From an uncultured Pelagibacteraceae bacterium (GTDB lineage Bacteria; Pseudomonadota; Alphaproteobacteria; Pelagibacterales; Pelagibacteraceae): 64,000 nt of DNA. The stretch is taken from assembly GCA_902592445.1 (NCBI GenBank), contig CACJEN010000003.1, positions 62,001 to 126,000 of the forward strand, given 5' to 3'. Below, piece after piece: positions 9,292-18,248 of this stretch; position 1 is the first letter of the stretch; each line of letters starts with the position of its first letter. Position numbers and translations under genes: made by a program. The notes beneath the pieces were generated by a model. It was not told the origin of the DNA. It did no database searches and saw only the letters and a list, made by a program, of their open reading frames with translations.

Positions 9292-10563
9292 TTAAGAAGG
9301 TTTATTCATAGAGTTAAAAAATTCTGCATTATTTTTTGTATCTTTTAATTTAGAATTTATAAACTCTATTGCATCCATTGAGCCCATTGGGGCAATAATT
9401 CTTCTTAGCACATTCATTTTTTGAAGATCGTTTTTATCAAACAATAACTCTTCTCTTCTTGTGCCTGATTTAGTTATGTCTATTGCTGGGAATATTCTCT
9501 TTTCCGATATCTTTCTATCTAATATTGTTTCACTGTTACCAGTACCTTTAAATTCTTCGAATATGACTTCATCCATTCTGCTTCCAGTATCAATTAACGC
9601 TGTAGCAATAATTGTCAATGATCCACCTTCCTCAATATTTCTTGCAGCACCAAAAAATCTTTTTGGCCTTTGAAGTGCATTGGCATCTACACCTCCAGTT
9701 AAAACTTTTCCTGAACTTGGAACTACAGCGTTATAAGCTCGTCCAAGCCTTGTTATTGAGTCTAATAAAATTACTACATCCTTTTTATGCTCAGTTAGTC
9801 TTTTAGCTTTTTCAATAACCATTTCAGCAACTGCAACGTGTCTTTGAGCAGGCTCATCAAATGTTGAGCTTATTACTTCTCCTTTAACTGTACGTTGCAT
9901 GTCGGTTACCTCTTCAGGTCTTTCATCAATTAATAAAACCATTAAATAGCACTCTGGATGATTGGCTGTAATCGAGTTTGCTATACTTTGCAAAATCATC
10001 GTTTTACCAGCTTTTGGTGGTGATATAATCAATGATCTTTGTCCTTTTCCAATTGGACTAACGAGATCAATTAATCTTGGAGTTAAGTCTGGTTTTTTTT
10101 CAATTTTTATAGTCTCAACTTCCATTCTAAATTGCTTGTTAGGATAGAGTGGAGTTAAGTTATCAAAAGCTATTTTGTGTTTAAACTTATCAGGTTCCTC
10201 GAAATTAATTTTAGATACTTGCAATAAAGCAAAATATCTTTCACCTTCCTTTGGAGATCTTATTGGGCCTTCAACAGTATCGCCTGTTCTTAATCCAAAT
10301 CTTCTAATTTGGCTTGGACTTACGTATATATCATCTGCACCCGGGAGATAATTAGACTCCATTGCTCTTAGAAAACCAAAACCATCCTGCAAAAGCTGCA
10401 AAACCCCACCGCCAGTAATTTCCTCACCTTTTTCTGCCAATTTTTTTAATATGGCAAAGTAAATCTCTTGCCTTCTTAGAGTGCTTGCATTTTCAATGCC
10501 AAGCTTTTCAGCTTCGGTAATTAACTTTTCTGAGCTCTTTTCTTTTAATTCCTGAATGTTCAT
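9292..10563 (-). CDS. rho: transcription termination factor Rho
   Basis: Rho is the hexameric RNA-dependent ATPase that ends untranslated transcripts. The 423-residue protein has the N-terminal Rho_N helical domain, the RNA-binding cold-shock-like domain with GFGFLRA (61-67), and the RecA-like ATPase core with Walker A SPPKAGKT (181-188). It also has the [16 protein letters not shown] stretch and the secondary RNA site region TGGVDANAL. With convergent genes overlapping throughout this window and few hairpin terminators visible, Rho may carry much of the termination work here. The gene follows hemJ after a 64-base gap that holds a candidate promoter. Confidence 0.98.
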   Translation of the reverse strand: MNIQELKEKSSEKLITEAEKLGIENASTLRRQEIYFAILKKLAEKGEEITGGGVLQLLQDGFGFLRAMESNYLPGADDIYVSPSQIRRFGLRTGDTVEGPIRSPKEGERYFALLQVSKINFEEPDKFKHKIAFDNLTPLYPNKQFRMEVETIKIEKKPDLTPRLIDLVSPIGKGQRSLIISPPKAGKTMILQSIANSITANHPECYLMVLLIDERPEEVTDMQRTVKGEVISSTFDEPAQRHVAVAEMVIEKAKRLTEHKKDVVILLDSITRLGRAYNAVVPSSGKVLTGGVDANALQRPKRFFGAARNIEEGGSLTIIATALIDTGSRMDEVIFEEFKGTGNSETILDRKISEKRIFPAIDITKSGTRREELLFDKNDLQKMNVLRRIIAPMGSMDAIEFINSKLKDTKNNAEFFNSMNKPS

Positions 10564-10597
10564 AATTTAAGGGGAGGTTTATTTGTTAGATATTAAG

Positions 10598-10625
10598 AAT
10601 ATATATATATAGTCTTAAATTTCAA
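10598..10625 (-). promoter_or_regulatory. candidate sigma70 promoter of rho
   Basis: On the minus strand TTGAAA is followed after 16 bases by TATATT (an 18-base spacing to TATTCT is also possible). It lies in the gap between hemJ and rho and would give a leader of roughly 30 bases before the rho ATG. The A+T richness makes chance matches common. Confidence 0.4.
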
Positions 10626-10627
10626 GG

Positions 10628-11062
10628 CTAGATGGGTTTAAAAATTACAATAAATACTATTAAAATTAACAGCACAGTTGGAATTTCATTAATTAACCTG
10701 TAAAATCTAGAGGTTTTTGTATTTGAACCATCTCTAAGAGAATTCAAGCATTTTCCCAAATACTCGTGGTAAATAGTCAAAATTATTACTAAAAAAATTT
10801 TAATTTGAAGCCAAAGTTGTGAGAAAGATTCAAAACCTATTTGATAAATTAAGAGTACGCCGAAGAGCCAGGATATTAACATTGCCGGTCTCATTATATA
10901 AAAATAAAGCTTTCTCTCCATAGTCTCAAAAATTTCAGTGGTTTCTTTTTTTTGATAATTTTCAACATGATAAACAAAAATTCTTGGCAAATACAACAAT
11001 CCAGCCATCCAAGATATAACTGCTATTAGATGTAGTGACTTAAATAACAAATAATAGTTCAT
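10628..11062 (-). CDS. hemJ: protoporphyrinogen IX oxidase HemJ
   Basis: HemJ (UPF0093) is an inner-membrane protein that oxidises protoporphyrinogen IX to protoporphyrin IX, the penultimate step of heme synthesis. At 144 residues it has four membrane segments, with the family motifs KSLHLIAVISWMAGLLYLPR at the N-terminus (conserved His11) and QIKIFLVIILTIYHEYL in the third segment (conserved Lys). It sits directly downstream of hemH and hemE, so three late heme genes form one cluster. Confidence 0.92.
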   Translation of the reverse strand: MNYYLLFKSLHLIAVISWMAGLLYLPRIFVYHVENYQKKETTEIFETMERKLYFYIMRPAMLISWLFGVLLIYQIGFESFSQLWLQIKIFLVIILTIYHEYLGKCLNSLRDGSNTKTSRFYRLINEIPTVLLILIVFIVIFKPI

Positions 11063-11066
11063 AAAT

Positions 11067-12056
11067 TTATAAATTTTTATTTATAAGATATTCTAGAAGC
11101 TTAATATGATCCTCGTTGTCATTCAAACATGGTATCATATCAAAGTTTTTTCCTCCGGATTTTAAAAAACTCTCTTTACCTTGAATTGCGATTTCTTCTA
11201 AAGTCTCAACACAATCTGATGCAAATCCAGGACAAATTACTAAGATATTATTTATATTGTCTCTCGGTAATTCTTCTAAAGTTTTATCTGTATAAGGTTT
11301 TAACCATTGTTCGGGGCCGAACCTTGATTGAAAAGTTGTTCTTATTTCAATATCTTTGAACTTTTCTGAGATTAGCCTTGTCGTTTTGTGACAGTAACAA
11401 TGATAAGGATCACCTTTATCAAAATACTTTTGTGGAATTCCATGGTAAGAGGCGATGATAAGATCTGGTTTCCAATTAATTTCAGAAATTTTTTTATTCA
11501 ATGAATTTACTAGCGCATCGATATAAAGGTCTTCTGATTCATAATGCGGAACAATCTTCAAACTTGGTTGCCATCTCATATTCATAAGAGATCTGTATAC
11601 TTCATCACATACTGTTGCTGTTGTAGCAGCAGCATATTGTGGGTATAGAGGAATAATTAAAAGATGCTCACAGCCTGCTTTGTGAAGTTCATTTATTTTA
11701 CTTTTAATACTTGGGTTTCCATATCTCATTGCATAATCGATTATAACTTTTTCATTTTTAATCAATTTGTTAATTTTTTCCGCCTGTAATTTTGTGTAGT
11801 ACCTTAGAGGAGACATGTTTTCTTTTTTCATCCAAATTTCTTTATATGCTTTTGCGGTTTTAGAGGGTCTAAATGTTAAAATGAAAACATTAAGTATAAA
11901 TTTCCACAATATAGGGTTAACTTCTATAACTCTTCTATCAGAGAGAAATTCTTTAAGATACTTTCTTATATCAAACCAACTTGTGGACTCCGGAGTTCCA
12001 AGATTGATCAACAAAACTCCAGTTTTTCCAAAATTAATTTTTGGGTGATCTTGCAT
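11067..12056 (-). CDS. hemH: ferrochelatase
   Basis: HemH inserts ferrous iron into protoporphyrin IX. The 329-residue protein begins with KTGVLLINLGTPES, the standard N-terminus. It has AMRYGNPSI and the signature SYHGIPQKYFDKGDPY, which contains the catalytic His, plus GFASDCVETLEEI near the C-terminus with the conserved Glu. It lies between hemE and hemJ with a 1-base overlap to hemE and a 4-base gap to hemJ, consistent with one transcript. No C-terminal membrane anchor is visible, as is usual for proteobacterial enzymes. Confidence 0.97.
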   Translation of the reverse strand: MQDHPKINFGKTGVLLINLGTPESTSWFDIRKYLKEFLSDRRVIEVNPILWKFILNVFILTFRPSKTAKAYKEIWMKKENMSPLRYYTKLQAEKINKLIKNEKVIIDYAMRYGNPSIKSKINELHKAGCEHLLIIPLYPQYAAATTATVCDEVYRSLMNMRWQPSLKIVPHYESEDLYIDALVNSLNKKISEINWKPDLIIASYHGIPQKYFDKGDPYHCYCHKTTRLISEKFKDIEIRTTFQSRFGPEQWLKPYTDKTLEELPRDNINNILVICPGFASDCVETLEEIAIQGKESFLKSGGKNFDMIPCLNDNEDHIKLLEYLINKNL

Positions 12057-13057
12057 TAATTAAACGATCTCACAATTTTTACTAATTTTTCAACCATTTC
12101 AATTTTTGTTTGAGGTTGAATTCCGTGTCCTAAATTAAATATATAAGGATGGTCTTTAAATATATTCAAATATTTTTTAGTCTCTTTTTCTAAGGTATCT
12201 TCATCTTGTAATAATATTTTAGGATCTAAACCGCCTTGAATAGGAATATCTATATTTTCAACGATATCCTTTGGGTCTATATCATAATCAATATTGACAG
12301 CGCTTGGTTTAACGATATCACAAAAGTTCTTGTAATCTTTTATACCTCTAGGAAAACATATAACTGGCACTCCAAGACTTTTAGTATACTCTACCAGACT
12401 TAATGTTGGTATGTATATATATTCGGGTATATTATTTTCAAGCAGCCCAGCCCAACTATCAAATATTTGTATAATCGTGGCACCTGCCTCAACTTGATTT
12501 TTAATATGAATTTTGAGGAATTTATCGATAATAGATAGTAATCGATTAATTAAAAATTCATCTTTAAAAAAATCTTCCTTTAGTTTTTTTTTAGGAGAGA
12601 TTTTGTTGATCATGTACACTAAAATTGTCCAAGGAGCACCAACAAAACCTATCAAATCTTTCTCTTCTTTGTTAATCTTACTTGATGTTATGTTAATTGC
12701 CTTATAAACGGAATTTAACTTAAAAGAAAAATCTACCTCATCAATATTCTTTAAGTCATCTAAATTTAAATTACCTAGCTTTGGACCAAAGTTTTTTTCA
12801 AACTCAACTTTCTGATTAAGGCCATATGGTAACATTAAAATATCCGAGAAAATAATTGCAGCATCAAAATTAAATCTTTCTAGAGGTTGTAATGTTATTT
12901 CAGACGCCAAATTTTCGCTAAGACACAATTTTATAAAATCTTGATTTTTACTCCTTATTTCACGAAATTCAGGTAGATATCTTCCAGCTTGCCTCATCAA
13001 CCATATAGGATTTAGATTGCTTTTTTTTTCAACAATACATTTTTGAATTGGGGTCAT
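12056..13057 (-). CDS. hemE: uroporphyrinogen decarboxylase
   Basis: HemE decarboxylates uroporphyrinogen III to coproporphyrinogen III. The 333-residue protein carries the N-terminal signature PIWLMRQAGRYLPEFRE, which holds substrate-binding Arg residues. It also has FSDILMLPYGLN with the catalytic Asp, GFVGAPWTILVYMI, and GHGIQPQT near the end. It is the first gene of the minus-strand heme cluster and lies next to the candidate replication origin, as in Caulobacter. Confidence 0.97.
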   Translation of the reverse strand: MTPIQKCIVEKKSNLNPIWLMRQAGRYLPEFREIRSKNQDFIKLCLSENLASEITLQPLERFNFDAAIIFSDILMLPYGLNQKVEFEKNFGPKLGNLNLDDLKNIDEVDFSFKLNSVYKAINITSSKINKEEKDLIGFVGAPWTILVYMINKISPKKKLKEDFFKDEFLINRLLSIIDKFLKIHIKNQVEAGATIIQIFDSWAGLLENNIPEYIYIPTLSLVEYTKSLGVPVICFPRGIKDYKNFCDIVKPSAVNIDYDIDPKDIVENIDIPIQGGLDPKILLQDEDTLEKETKKYLNIFKDHPYIFNLGHGIQPQTKIEMVEKLVKIVRSFN

Positions 13058-13343
13058 TTATAAATAGATCAATTAATATTTATTGTATTAGTATTATGAT
13101 ATGTGAATTACGTAAATTATCTAATTTGCACACTTTATATACAATTTATCAACATTTAATCGCTAAATTTACGTTTATTTATCAATGTAAGCACATCAAT
13201 TTTAACAATTAAAGAATTCTGGTTTTTAATTAATTAACATGTAAAAAAATGTTTAGTATCAGTAATTATTTATAATAATAATTACAGATATTTACTAATC
13301 ACTAATTACAAAATTTTAGTGATACTTTATTGACATTTTATAC
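13058..13343. other. candidate chromosomal replication origin (oriC)
   Basis: This 286-base gap between hemE (minus) and ppsR (plus) is extremely A+T-rich and carries no credible ORF. Three DnaA-box-like 9-mers each differ from TTATNCACA at one position: 13102-13110 (minus strand, TAATTCACA), 13135-13143 (TTATATACA) and 13146-13154 (TTATCAACA). A run TTTTTAATTAATTAA near 13223-13237 could serve as an unwinding element. Known biology: the Caulobacter origin lies beside hemE, and the flanking gene order here matches that region. Coding direction diverges on the two sides. I cannot compute GC skew, so the call remains inference. Confidence 0.65.
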
Positions 13344-14162
13344 ATGAAAAATGAACATCAAATTTATTTAATCTCTGATTCAACTGGAGAAACTCTAGAT
13401 AGAATCTTTTTAGCACTAAAAGCACAGTTTACAAACTTTGAATACGAACTCAATAATTTCTCTTTTACTAGGACAGAGAATCAAATTCAGCAGATTTTAG
13501 AAAAAGCAAAAAAAAGAGAAAATCCAATAATACTTTATACAATAGTCAATAGTAAACTTGCTAAGTATTTAGCAGATCAAGCACAATCAAAACAAATACC
13601 CTGTTTTGGTGTTTTAGGTGATTTAATACTTAGCTTTTCTAAAATATTAAATCAACGAGCATCACATGAGCCAAGCGGTCAACACGTTCTCAATGAAGAA
13701 TATTATCAAAGAATTGAAGCTATACAATTTACAATGAACCATGATGATGGAAATCAAACTGAGGATTTGGAGAAATCTGATATTATTTTATTAGGAGTCA
13801 GTAGAACAAGCAAAACCCCAACCTCAATTTACTTAGCCAATAAAGGCTACAAAACTTCAAATATTCCATTAGTTAATGAAAAATCTATACCTATAAGAAT
13901 AACAAAAAAGAACTTTAAACCTTGTATTATTGGTTTAATAACCGAGGCTGAAAGATTATTTGATATAAGAAAAAATAGACTAAATAGTTTAAAGGAAAAT
14001 GAAAGTACTGAATATACAAATTTAGAAAAAATTAAAGAAGAGGTTGAAAACTCAAAAAAAATTTTCAGAAAAAACCAATGGCCAACAATAGATGTTACTA
14101 GAAAATCCGTTGAAGAAACAGCCGCTTCAATCATAAAAATTTATGAGATAAAAAACAATTAA
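13344..14162 (+). CDS. ppsR: PPDK/PEP synthase regulatory protein (kinase/pyrophosphorylase)
   Basis: This is a 272-residue DUF299 protein. These bifunctional enzymes switch pyruvate phosphate dikinase or PEP synthase off by ADP-dependent phosphorylation and on by phosphate-dependent dephosphorylation. The sequence has the N-terminal YLISDSTGETLDRI (residues 8-21), the nucleotide-binding loop GVSRTSKTPTSIYLA starting at residue 151, and WPTIDVTRKSVEETAASI at the C-terminus. All are hallmarks of the family. Which of the two targets is used cannot be told from this window. It is the first plus-strand gene right of the candidate origin and overlaps maf by 1 base. Confidence 0.93.
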   Translation: MKNEHQIYLISDSTGETLDRIFLALKAQFTNFEYELNNFSFTRTENQIQQILEKAKKRENPIILYTIVNSKLAKYLADQAQSKQIPCFGVLGDLILSFSKILNQRASHEPSGQHVLNEEYYQRIEAIQFTMNHDDGNQTEDLEKSDIILLGVSRTSKTPTSIYLANKGYKTSNIPLVNEKSIPIRITKKNFKPCIIGLITEAERLFDIRKNRLNSLKENESTEYTNLEKIKEEVENSKKIFRKNQWPTIDVTRKSVEETAASIIKIYEIKNN

Positions 14163-14743
14163 TGAAAATAATTTTAGCTTCAAAAAGCAAGGTTAGAAAA
14201 GATATATTAACAGAACACAATATAGATTGTGAAGTTATACAATCAAACATCGATGAAGATCCAATTAAAGATAGCTTAATTGCGGAAGGAGCAACACCTG
14301 AGATTATTTCTAAAAATCTAGCTGAGTTAAAAGCTAATAAAGTTAGCTTTAACTTGTATGACGAATTAGTATTAGGAGCTGATAGTGTAATAGACTTAAA
14401 CGGTGAATTAATTTCAAAACCCTCATCAAGGGAAGAGGCGATGAATATCTTAAGAAAATTAAATGGTAAGTCACATTATCTAATAAGTTCAGTTTGCATA
14501 TCAAAAAATAATTCAATGATATGGAATCATACTGACAAAGCAAAACTAACTATGAAAAATTTTTCAGACTTAGAGCTAAAAGATTATTTAAACAAAATCT
14601 CAGACGAAGCATTATATGCTTATAATGTTTATCAAATAGAAGGAGAGGGCAAAAATTTATTTGAAAAAATTGAAGGTGATAAAGATACAATAATGGGCTT
14701 ACCAATTACACAGATAAAAACATACATGGAAAATTATAAATGA
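14162..14743 (+). CDS. maf: Maf-like nucleotide pyrophosphatase
   Basis: Maf/YceF proteins hydrolyse non-canonical or modified nucleoside triphosphates. The 193-residue sequence begins with IILASKSKVRKDIL, the phosphate-binding N-terminal motif. It continues with VLGADSVIDLNGELISKP, carrying the catalytic acidic region, and later has YNVYQIEGEGKNLFEKIEGD and IMGLPI. It lies in the tight ppsR-maf-aroE-coaE-dnaQ series with overlaps of 1-8 bases. Which Maf subfamily it belongs to, and so its preferred nucleotide, is not decided by eye. Confidence 0.92.
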   Translation: MKIILASKSKVRKDILTEHNIDCEVIQSNIDEDPIKDSLIAEGATPEIISKNLAELKANKVSFNLYDELVLGADSVIDLNGELISKPSSREEAMNILRKLNGKSHYLISSVCISKNNSMIWNHTDKAKLTMKNFSDLELKDYLNKISDEALYAYNVYQIEGEGKNLFEKIEGDKDTIMGLPITQIKTYMENYK

Positions 14744-15534
14744 AAAAATTCTTAGTTATTGGAGATCCAATAGAACATTCACTTTCTCCAAAATTACATA
14801 ATTATTGGTTAAAACAAAATAATATTGATGCAGTTTATGAAAAAAATAAAATTAATGAACTAGAACTACAGGATATTGTTTCCAAAATCAGAAAAAACGA
14901 AATTTTCGGGGTAAATGTTACTGTCCCTTATAAATCAAAAATAATAAAATACTTAGACTTACTAAGCGATGATGCTAATGCAACTCAATCTGTTAATACA
15001 ATACTTAAAAAAGAGAACAAAATTTTTGGATTTAATACTGATGTAGATGGTTTTGAATTATCTCTGTTAAATTATATCAATAAAATAAGAAATAAAACTG
15101 TCTTTATTCTAGGAGCTGGAGGGGTTGCTCCATCTATAATTTATGTTTTAAAAAAAATTAAAGCATCAAAAATTATAATTACTAATAGAACAAAGATTAA
15201 ATCAGAAAATTTGAAAAATAAATTTAGTGATATAAATGTAGTTGATTGGGGTGAGACACCAGCTGCTGACGTTGTAATAAATGCAACAAGCTTAGGTCTT
15301 AATCCTAATGATAAAATTGATCTAGATTATCAAAAAATTGGAAAGGATAAGTTTTTTTATGATGTAATATACAAACCATCAAAAACATTATTTTTAGATG
15401 AAGCAAAAAAAAGAGGCAATGTTATTGAAAACGGTAAAATGATGTTTGCTTATCAAGCACAAAAAGCATTTGAATTGTGGAATAATTTAAAGCCAAAAAT
15501 TAATGATCAAGTCTTAAATCTTTTAGATGATTAA
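14740..15534 (+). CDS. aroE: shikimate dehydrogenase
   Basis: AroE reduces 3-dehydroshikimate to shikimate with NADPH in aromatic amino-acid synthesis. The 264-residue protein shows the substrate-binding PIEHSLSPKLHNYW near the N-terminus, VNVTVPYKSKI with the catalytic Lys, NTDVDGFELSL, and the Rossmann motif GAGGVAPSIIYVL. NRTKIKSENL follows, where Arg in the NRT motif favours NADPH. It overlaps maf by 4 bases and coaE by 8. Confidence 0.96.
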   Translation: MKKFLVIGDPIEHSLSPKLHNYWLKQNNIDAVYEKNKINELELQDIVSKIRKNEIFGVNVTVPYKSKIIKYLDLLSDDANATQSVNTILKKENKIFGFNTDVDGFELSLLNYINKIRNKTVFILGAGGVAPSIIYVLKKIKASKIIITNRTKIKSENLKNKFSDINVVDWGETPAADVVINATSLGLNPNDKIDLDYQKIGKDKFFYDVIYKPSKTLFLDEAKKRGNVIENGKMMFAYQAQKAFELWNNLKPKINDQVLNLLDD

Positions 15535-16102
15535 AATAGCAGTATTAGGAGATATAGGTGCTGGCAAAAGTTTTGTTTCTAAACAATTTAATTGTCCACT
15601 CTTTAATGCTGATAAAGAGGTTGCTAAAATTTATAAATATGACAGATCTTGTTATCTTAAAATTAAAAAAGCTTTGCCTAAATATATTATTTCAGATCAC
15701 TTAGATAAAAAATTTTTACTGAAAGCTGTATTGGATAGTAAAAATAATCTTAAAAAGATTTCAAAGATTGTACATCCAATTGTGAGAACTAGAATGAATA
15801 AATTTTTAAGCAAAAATAGAACAAAAAAACTAGTAGTACTAGACATTCCATTGTATTTAGAAAATAAACTAAACAAGAAAGGAGATGTGTTAATTTTTGT
15901 TGATGCAAAACGAAAAGATATTCAAAAAAGGTTAAAAAATAGGAAATATTTCAGCGAAAAAATTTACAAAAAATTGAAGAGTTTGCACTTGCCATTAAGC
16001 AAAAAGAGAAAGTTATCTAATTTTGTTATTAAGAATACATTTAACGCATCAAAAATACAAAATGATGTTAAAAAGATAAAAACCAAAATTTTAAAAATAT
16101 GA
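15527..16102 (+). CDS. coaE: dephospho-CoA kinase
   Basis: CoaE phosphorylates dephospho-CoA to CoA, the last step of CoA synthesis. The 191-residue protein has the P-loop GDIGAGKSFVSKQF at residues 8-21, FNADKEVAKIY matching the conserved Asp region, KIVHPIVR, and the IPLYLENKLNKKGDVLIFVDA core. The sequence is diverged and very Lys-rich, but the motifs and the aroE-coaE-dnaQ order support the call. Start overlaps aroE by 8 bases; stop overlaps dnaQ by 4. Confidence 0.92.
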   Translation: MIKIAVLGDIGAGKSFVSKQFNCPLFNADKEVAKIYKYDRSCYLKIKKALPKYIISDHLDKKFLLKAVLDSKNNLKKISKIVHPIVRTRMNKFLSKNRTKKLVVLDIPLYLENKLNKKGDVLIFVDAKRKDIQKRLKNRKYFSEKIYKKLKSLHLPLSKKRKLSNFVIKNTFNASKIQNDVKKIKTKILKI

Positions 16103-16767
16103 AAGAAATAGTTTTAGATACTGAAACAACTGGCCTATCTGTTAAAGATGGTCATCGTATTGTTGAAATTGGTTGTATAGAACTCGAAAACTTAATACCT
16201 ACAAAAAATATATTTCATTGTTATTTAAATCCAGAGAGAAAAGTATCTGAAAAAGCATTTGAAGTACATGGTTACTCAGATGAATTTTTATCTGATAAAA
16301 AAAAGTTTTTTGAAATCGCAGATGAATTTTTAAACTTTATTAGAGATAAAAAATTAATTATTCATAATGCAGAATTTGATATTTCACATTTGAACAATGA
16401 GTTAGCTATTGCTGGCAAATCAGAAATTAAAAAAGAAAATACTTTAGATACACTAGACATTGCTAGAAATAAATACCCTGGCTCAGGAATAAGTTTGGAT
16501 GCTCTCTGTAAAAGATTTAGAATAGATAATTCAAAAAGAGAAAAACACACAGCGCTAGTTGATTGTGAATTGCTTGCTAAAGTTTATATAAATCTACTTG
16601 ATCAAAAAGAGCCCAAACTAAATTTTTCAGATTCTGTTGATTTAAGCGCTGTCAAAAATCAAAGCAAAACTAAGGCTTATTCAAAAAAAATTATTTATCC
16701 AACTATGGAAGAGCTTCAACAACATAAAGAATTTTTGAAGAGAGATTTAAAGAAAAATTTTTATTAA
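16099..16767 (+). CDS. dnaQ: DNA polymerase III epsilon subunit (3'-5' exonuclease)
   Basis: This is the proofreading exonuclease of the replicative polymerase, DEDDh type. Exo I is LDTETTG (Asp7 and Glu9 as metal ligands), Exo II is LIIHNAEFDISHLN, and Exo III is KREKHTALVDCELLAKVY with the catalytic His and Asp. At 222 residues it is near the usual length. It closes the plus-strand ppsR to dnaQ series. Its stop shares the tetranucleotide TTAA with the convergent secB stop. Confidence 0.96.
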   Translation: MKEIVLDTETTGLSVKDGHRIVEIGCIELENLIPTKNIFHCYLNPERKVSEKAFEVHGYSDEFLSDKKKFFEIADEFLNFIRDKKLIIHNAEFDISHLNNELAIAGKSEIKKENTLDTLDIARNKYPGSGISLDALCKRFRIDNSKREKHTALVDCELLAKVYINLLDQKEPKLNFSDSVDLSAVKNQSKTKAYSKKIIYPTMEELQQHKEFLKRDLKKNFY

Positions 16768-17186
16768 TTAGATCTTTGTTGATATAATTTTAGAAAATCA
16801 ACTTCACCAGAGAAGTTAGCTTCTGGAAATCCTGAGTGTCTAAGTATTTGAATAAAAGCTTCGCGTATTCTAGGAAAAATCTCTAGTTGTAAGTCACAAA
16901 GAATAAACTTTTCCATTTCATTTTTTTCAATATTTATATCTTCTATTTCAACAAGTGTTGAATGAAGAAGTTCAAACAGAGCCTTTTTTTTACTTTCCTC
17001 TACATCTGTGTACTTAAGTTTAGTAAAGACTTCTATCATTTTATTTTTTACTGGTTTTGAAGAAATGTCCATAATTATTTTGTATTTTGAAATCCTTTCT
17101 CTTGCCAAAAGATAAGTTTGTACATCTGGTATTTCAACAGATAAATCTTTGGTGTAAGTGAGTATAATTTTATGTTTTACAGACAT
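16764..17186 (-). CDS. secB: protein-export chaperone SecB
   Basis: SecB keeps precursor proteins unfolded and passes them to SecA. The 140-residue protein has the expected length and ends with VDFLKLYQQRSN, close to the common SecB ending. Earlier it has the CDLQLEIFPRIREAFIQIL segment and SGFPEANFSGEVDF, both family landmarks. It is preceded immediately by fxsA with a 1-base overlap and is convergent with dnaQ. Position next to dnaQ in the origin block is conserved in alphaproteobacteria. Confidence 0.95.
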   Translation of the reverse strand: MSVKHKIILTYTKDLSVEIPDVQTYLLARERISKYKIIMDISSKPVKNKMIEVFTKLKYTDVEESKKKALFELLHSTLVEIEDINIEKNEMEKFILCDLQLEIFPRIREAFIQILRHSGFPEANFSGEVDFLKLYQQRSN

Positions 17187-17602
17187 TATTTTTCATCCAT
17201 ATCTTTATATTCACCCTCAATAAAATCTTTTTTTTCAAATGTGTTATCTTGTTTTTTAAATCTTTTAGAAAAAGCATTGAAGATAATTCTCCTTGAAAAT
17301 GGAAAAATTAATAGTAACCCCATTAAATCAGTAGCAAAACCTGGAATAATTAAGAGAATTGCAGCAAATGTTAGAGCTGCACCTGATACAATTTCATAAA
17401 TAGGAACTTCGTTTTTTACTAATTGGGACATTCCAGATTTTAGAGTGTTAAAACCCTCGTATCTAGCATAGGCAACACCTATAATTGCTGTCAGTAAAAT
17501 TAAACTAATTGTGTTTAATGCGCCTATAGAGGATCCTATTTTAATAAATAGGTAAATTTCAATTAAAGGAACAGATATAATTAGAATTAATACTGAGTTC
17601 AT
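17186..17602 (-). CDS. fxsA: FxsA family membrane protein
   Basis: This is a 138-residue cytoplasmic-membrane protein of the FxsA family. It begins with a hydrophobic stretch containing PLIEIYLFIKIGSSIGALNT, the typical FxsA start. A second segment is ILLTAIIGVAYARYEGFNTL, and a third, LLIIPGFATDLMGLLLIFPFSRR, shows the conserved PGF-TD-GLLL-P pattern. E. coli FxsA affects exclusion of phage T7 by F plasmids; the general cellular role is not known. The C-terminus is charged and likely cytoplasmic. Confidence 0.9.
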   Translation of the reverse strand: MNSVLILIISVPLIEIYLFIKIGSSIGALNTISLILLTAIIGVAYARYEGFNTLKSGMSQLVKNEVPIYEIVSGAALTFAAILLIIPGFATDLMGLLLIFPFSRRIIFNAFSKRFKKQDNTFEKKDFIEGEYKDMDEK

Positions 17603-17660
17603 TTGTCTATAATGTAAATTGCCAGTTGAAATTAGGCAACATAGTAAATATTATCATATT

Positions 17661-18248
17661 ATGAATTATAGTTTCGAATACATTGATATTATCCTTCTTG
17701 CAATGATTGCAGGGTTTATTTTTCTTAGATTAAGAGGAATTTTAGGGAAAAAATCAGGTTTTGAAGAGGATATAAACCAAAGCTTTCCACATGATGCGCC
17801 GGTAGTTAAAACTGACCTAAAGTTAAACGCAGATACTTTTGATGATAATGCTAAAAAAGAATTTTTAAAAGGTGCACAAATTGCTTACGAAACTATTGTT
17901 ACAAGTTTTTCTGAGGGAAAACTTAAAGATATTAAATCTTTGTTAGGGAAAGAAGTTTATGATCAATTTGATCAAGCAGTAAAAGATAGAAAGTTAAAAA
18001 ACTTATCTTCTAAAACTACTTTTATAGGAATTAACTCTGCAGAAATTAAAAATCACGAACAAAATAAAAATATGCTTGAAGTAACAGTTGAATTTGTGAG
18101 TGAAATAATTTCACATATTAAAGATAAAGAAAATAAAATTGTTTCAGGAGACCCAGAGAAAATTAAAAAGGTTCATGATATTTGGAAATTTTCTAAAGAC
18201 AGTAGATCTGTAAATCCTAATTGGGTACTAATTGATACCCAAGCTTAA
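17661..18248 (+). CDS. Tim44-like domain protein
   Basis: This is a 195-residue protein with an N-terminal membrane segment (IDIILLAMIAGFIFLRLRGI) and a C-terminal Tim44 domain containing FLKGAQIAYETIVTSFSEG and VKDRKLKN. Bacterial Tim44-like proteins are anchored in the inner membrane. Their role is unclear, though they resemble the mitochondrial import motor component. I chose the ATG at 17661 over an in-frame TTG at 17619 because the family begins directly before the membrane segment. Position opposite secB-fxsA is common in alphaproteobacteria. Confidence 0.88.
   Translation: MNYSFEYIDIILLAMIAGFIFLRLRGILGKKSGFEEDINQSFPHDAPVVKTDLKLNADTFDDNAKKEFLKGAQIAYETIVTSFSEGKLKDIKSLLGKEVYDQFDQAVKDRKLKNLSSKTTFIGINSAEIKNHEQNKNMLEVTVEFVSEIISHIKDKENKIVSGDPEKIKKVHDIWKFSKDSRSVNPNWVLIDTQA

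Noticed and set aside
10571-10578. GGGGAGGT as a Shine-Dalgarno
   Set aside because: It reads on the plus strand, where no gene starts downstream. On the rho transcript it is the complement, resembling an anti-Shine-Dalgarno, and may be chance.
13330-13335. Perfect TTGACA as a -35 box for ppsR
   Set aside because: It ends 8 bases before the ppsR ATG, so there is no room for a -10 and a start site.
17619-17660. TTG start for the Tim44-like gene
   Set aside because: It adds 14 polar residues before the membrane segment and lies in the probable promoter region of the divergent fxsA; ATG 17661 fits the family.
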